Assembly: GCF_003268635.1 (NCBI RefSeq)
Contig: NZ_CP029639.1
Span: 4,413,501-4,477,500, forward strand
Length of the DNA stretch: 64,000 bases
Source of the DNA: Paenibacillus sp. DCT19
GTDB lineage: Bacteria; Bacillota; Bacilli; Paenibacillales; Paenibacillaceae
Reading direction: 5' to 3'
This document shows positions 60,695-64,000 of the stretch, one piece after another. Each line of letters starts with the position of its first letter. Position 1 is the first letter of the stretch. The translations under genes were made by a program, and so were the position numbers. The notes under the pieces were generated by a model that was not told where the DNA came from, made no database searches, and saw only the letters and a program-made list of their open reading frames with translations.

Positions 60695-63617
60695 TTACCT
60701 CTCCTCTCCCATTTTGACCGCCTGGTGTACACGTAGTCTACGAATCTGCCAGAGCAGCATCGTCGCCCCGATAATGAGCATAACGACAGTCACACCGTAC
60801 AGCTGCAACATATCCTTCTCTTCAAACACAATTCGGAATGGTGGTACCTGTGCAGATACATTATCTGTCGTTTGTAGAAATGGTAAGAATAGACGACTCG
60901 ATACTTGACCAATTCCAATACCAAGAAGGATTGACAACCCGGCAGTGAACACCTGCTCCAGCAGCAGCATCCCACTTAATTGAGCACGGGATAATCCCAT
61001 GGCTCGCAGAACGCCAAACTGTACGACACGTCCTGAGAGGTTGAAGAACCAGTACAGAATATAACCAATCAGAGATATGATGACTGATACAAGGAAGCCG
61101 AGACTCAATATACCGAATACGCCGCCCCGTGATGGATGTTTCCCCTGCGTTACCAATTCGGTACGCACGTCACGCACAGATGATAGCTCAATACCTTCTG
61201 CTGCAAGCTTTTCCATCAGTGGTGCGACTTTGGCATCCGGCTCCATCTTCAGCCAGACTTCATATGGAATAAGTGGTACTTGATCATAGATATAATCCAG
61301 ATTCGCAATAAAGAACGGTGTCTGATCTGGATACTGCGCAGGCCAGTATGGCAGAATGCCAAATATAACAAATTCAATCGCTTGACCTTGCACACCAATG
61401 GATACTAGATCCCCGGTTTTGAGCTTATACTTATCAGCAAATTTGGAGGATACCAGTACAGCCCCTTCATACTTACCGAGCAAATCAAGATACTTATAAG
61501 GATGTGCAGGGAAAAGATCGTTACGGAACCAGCCTACTTGGGCAAAATCCACATTATCAATTCCTACGAGCATCCCCTGTCCGCCTGATTTACCAGACAC
61601 GATGATGTTGCCTTTGGTCTGCATCACCCTTGCTGCATGCTCTACTCCGTCTAAACTACGGAACACTTCAAAGGGGGTTCAGAATAGATCACTTTGGTCG
61701 GTTGTGAACCTCCGCCAGGAGCACCTCCACCCCACCAGCGCCACCGCCTCCACCTGGTGAACCTCCACCGGAAGAGCCTCCGCCATTGTTGCCGCCCCCT
61801 TGCTGCCCTCCGCCTGATCCACCACTTTGGCCAGAACCTTGCGGGGTCACTTCAGGTGAACCTTCCCAGACCGTCTGCATGATGACATCCGTTCCGTATC
61901 GGTATAATGTACGTTCCGTAGAGTTCAGATCAATCGTTCTGGCTGCAGCCGAATTATATACACCAAGTCCCAAGGTCAGCACAAGCAATATCATCAACGG
62001 ATAATATGAAGACGACGAGCGCGAGAGCTGCGTCAGAGTCAGATATAGTGGAACTGGTAGAAACTTCTTGCCCATCCACTGGATCAGCTTCAAGATCCAT
62101 GGGAATATCCGCAGGAAGAACAGACCCAGTGCAAAGATGGCAAGTGCAGGCACAAAGAACAAAAACGGTTGCACTTGCAGCTGGTCTGTAGTCATGCCTG
62201 TCTGGAAAGTCAACATCTGTCGTTCATAAAACAGATAATATCCGTACCCGGCAAGTCCAAGCAGAACAACATCGAGGAACCAGCGCTGCCAGATTGGGGC
62301 ACGATCCGTCCGTGCCTGTCTTCTCTTCGCCGACACAATCGTAGCGCGCGCATACGTAATTGCAGGAATTAGAGACGCTATGATTGCCACGAGCACAGCC
62401 ACAAGTCCTAGGAGAATCGCTTCCTTCGATACTCCAATCGGAATTGACTTCCGATCTACGAAAGATAGGAAACCACTCGCTGAACCAATACTCTTCGCCA
62501 TAAACCATCCGAGCAATGGACCTATAATCAAGGCAATTGCGCCAAGGAATATGCCTTCTAACAGATATAAAGAGAAAATCTGTCTTGCAGAAGCACCACG
62601 ACTCCGAAGAACAGCAATGTCACTTTCCTGCTTCTGAAGCGACTGCCTTGCATTCATTGCAATAAAATAAAAGACCATCGCAATCATCGGTGCCGCAAGG
62701 GTGAACAGCATCGTCTGCAACTGCAGGCTCTGACTGCGGAACTGCTTCAGCAGATCACCGAAGGTGATATCTACTTTTGTATCCTTTAATCGTTGATACA
62801 GATCAATATCAAGTCTCTCCAGCACAGAAGAAAGCCCGGAAATTTGGCTAGTCTGAATGTCTTTCAGATCAAACGCATAATACCAACGGGAATTCTGAAG
62901 CGGGATTCCTTTTTCCTTGAGCAACACATCATTAAAAACGGTTTCATCGATGTAAAGTCCATTCATCATGCTATCGAATCCTTGCACCCAATACGGGCTA
63001 CTTGTATCATCTGCTGTGAAGGCACCCGTAATCTTCACACGGAGCGTAATGTCCAGGCCACTGTATACGGGATATTCAAGAATATCTCCAATATGCAGAT
63101 CGTTTCGATACATGCCTTCTTCCAGCATAACCGCCTCAATGATCCCATCTTTCACCTGGTTACCAGGCTTAAGCCCTGTGGAATAACTGACCTGGGCATC
63201 CAAGCCAGACATCGTTCCTAGACTCATGCTACGCACCCGGCTTGCATCTACCTTGGTTGGATCCTCTGGATTCACCTCGGTACTGCGGATTGAACGAGAG
63301 TTCACATACGTATGGAAAGGGAAACCAATATCGCGCGGCACATCCTCACGAATATACCGATCCACTTCCTCCAATCCGAGTGTATCCGTCTTCACTCCAC
63401 CAGGAGCCTGGTAACTCATCAGCAATGAACCTGCTGGCAAACCTTCGCTATTGTCCTGTAAGGTTTGAGCTACAACTCTTTTCAGCGCACCATCGGCGTA
63501 CATCGGAATACTGACGGTGAACGCAACCGCCACGATCAATCCGATCAGTGTGCTGAAGGTCATCCAGCGAGTGTTCCACATTTTGCGGAACAGCAGCCGA
63601 AGCAATGGCAGCCCCAT
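60695..63617 (-). pseudogene. FtsX/MacB-like ABC permease broken by two single-base deletions
   Basis: 974 residues once restored. First part (from 63617): N-terminal helix, extracytoplasmic domain and permease core, then a Gly-rich loop; second part: a second domain (TKGNIIVSGKSGGQGMLVGI) and last helices. Two C/G runs (61730-61733, C4; 61673-61677, G5) need one base each, giving VIYSEPPFEVFRSLDGVEHA. The duplicated FtsX architecture has two extracytoplasmic halves. Confidence 0.85.
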
Positions 63618-64000
63618 TAGCGACCCACTACTTTCTGTCCCACAGTAAGACCTTTCAGAATCTCAACATCAGTAGATGTCTGCTGACCCACCTCAACATC
63701 CACTTCTCGTTTGCTGCCATCGTTCTCTATGACTTGAACATAGGTTCTTGAACCAATAGAACGAAGAGCCGACACTGGAATAACAACTGCATCCTTGGTA
63801 CGCTGCGTTACGATGGATACCGTAAGAGGTGTACCGCGTTCAACACCCTTGGGCATTTTCGCCAAGGAAACGATCACATATTGATCAAGGGATTCTTTCG
63901 CTGGAGGTGTGTTGGTATCTCCTGAACTTCCCCCACTACCACTGTCCGAAGATGAAGCAATCGGCATTACTTTAATGACTCCAGAGACCTTGCCTGCGCC
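63617..64000 (-). CDS. Efflux adaptor (MacA/HlyD-like), C-terminal part
   Basis: Open to the window edge; start not in view. Residues include a Ser/Gly/Asp-rich linker, then a beta-barrel (GTPLTVSIVTQRTKDAVVIP, SALRSIGSRTYVQVIENDGS) and C-terminal GLTVGQKVVGR, typical of RND/MacA adaptors. The stop overlaps the permease start, so they form an operon. In a Gram-positive, this links export across membrane and wall. Confidence 0.88.
   Translation of the reverse strand, partial: GAGKVSGVIKVMPIASSSDSGSGGSSGDTNTPPAKESLDQYVIVSLAKMPKGVERGTPLTVSIVTQRTKDAVVIPVSALRSIGSRTYVQVIENDGSKREVDVEVGQQTSTDVEILKGLTVGQKVVGR

Overview
The window reads as a Paenibacillus-type Firmicute chromosome carrying one complete contractile-tailed prophage. 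Pointers to the host are two YjcZ/SscA-like spore peptides, TTG and GTG starts behind strong AGGAGG ribosome sites, B. subtilis-type LexA boxes, a Fur box, B. subtilis-like tRNA-Ile2 and initiator tRNAs, and many small one- or two-helix membrane proteins. The species call is an inference from gene content.

Layout. Positions 1-8841 are host: a Fur-boxed FecCD iron permease cut by the window edge, a glycerophosphodiester phosphodiesterase, a LOG-family hydrolase, a frameshifted uracil-DNA glycosylase and a 973-residue M16C metalloprotease. Positions 8842-48394 are the prophage, inserted in the 3' half of tRNA-Leu(TAA). A 59-bp perfect repeat (8842-8900 and 48336-48394) marks attL and attR, and the intact tRNA was rebuilt at the right end. 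From 48396 onward the host resumes: a second NucB-type nuclease, a LOV-domain histidine kinase, a nitrilase, a methyltransferase-TPR protein, tRNA-Ile2 and tRNA-fMet, and an adaptor-permease-ATPase-lipoprotein export operon that runs off the right edge.

The prophage. Right end, plus strand: tyrosine integrase, ImmA protease and repressor. The divergent minus-strand early operon begins with a Cro-like protein; its promoters and operators can be read directly. The minus strand then runs through a replication initiator, PcfK/PcfJ, a DUF3102 protein, small zinc-ribbon proteins and a late-regulator-like protein. After a 1-kb gene-poor stretch come HNH, P27 small terminase, large terminase, portal, ClpP-type protease, HK97-type capsid, connectors, sheath (DUF3383), tube (DUF3277), chaperones, tape measure, baseplate, fibre, holin and amidase. 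At the left end are plus-strand cargo genes (Ltp-type superinfection-exclusion lipoprotein, basic protein, KfrA-like coiled coil), a NucB nuclease and a LexA-box-controlled unit (LexA-like winged helix plus YolD). Three further plus-strand genes lie against the main transcription direction: an XRE regulator inside a 26-bp inverted repeat, a 46-residue hydrophobic peptide with its own promoter and terminator, and an XRE gene near attL.

Quality warning. Eleven genes, host and phage alike, are broken by what looks like 14 single-base deletions, nearly all in homopolymers (mostly G/C). In each case adding back one base per site restores a reading frame that matches the family. The common pattern points to sequencing or assembly error, so I annotate these loci as single genes with the break positions noted.
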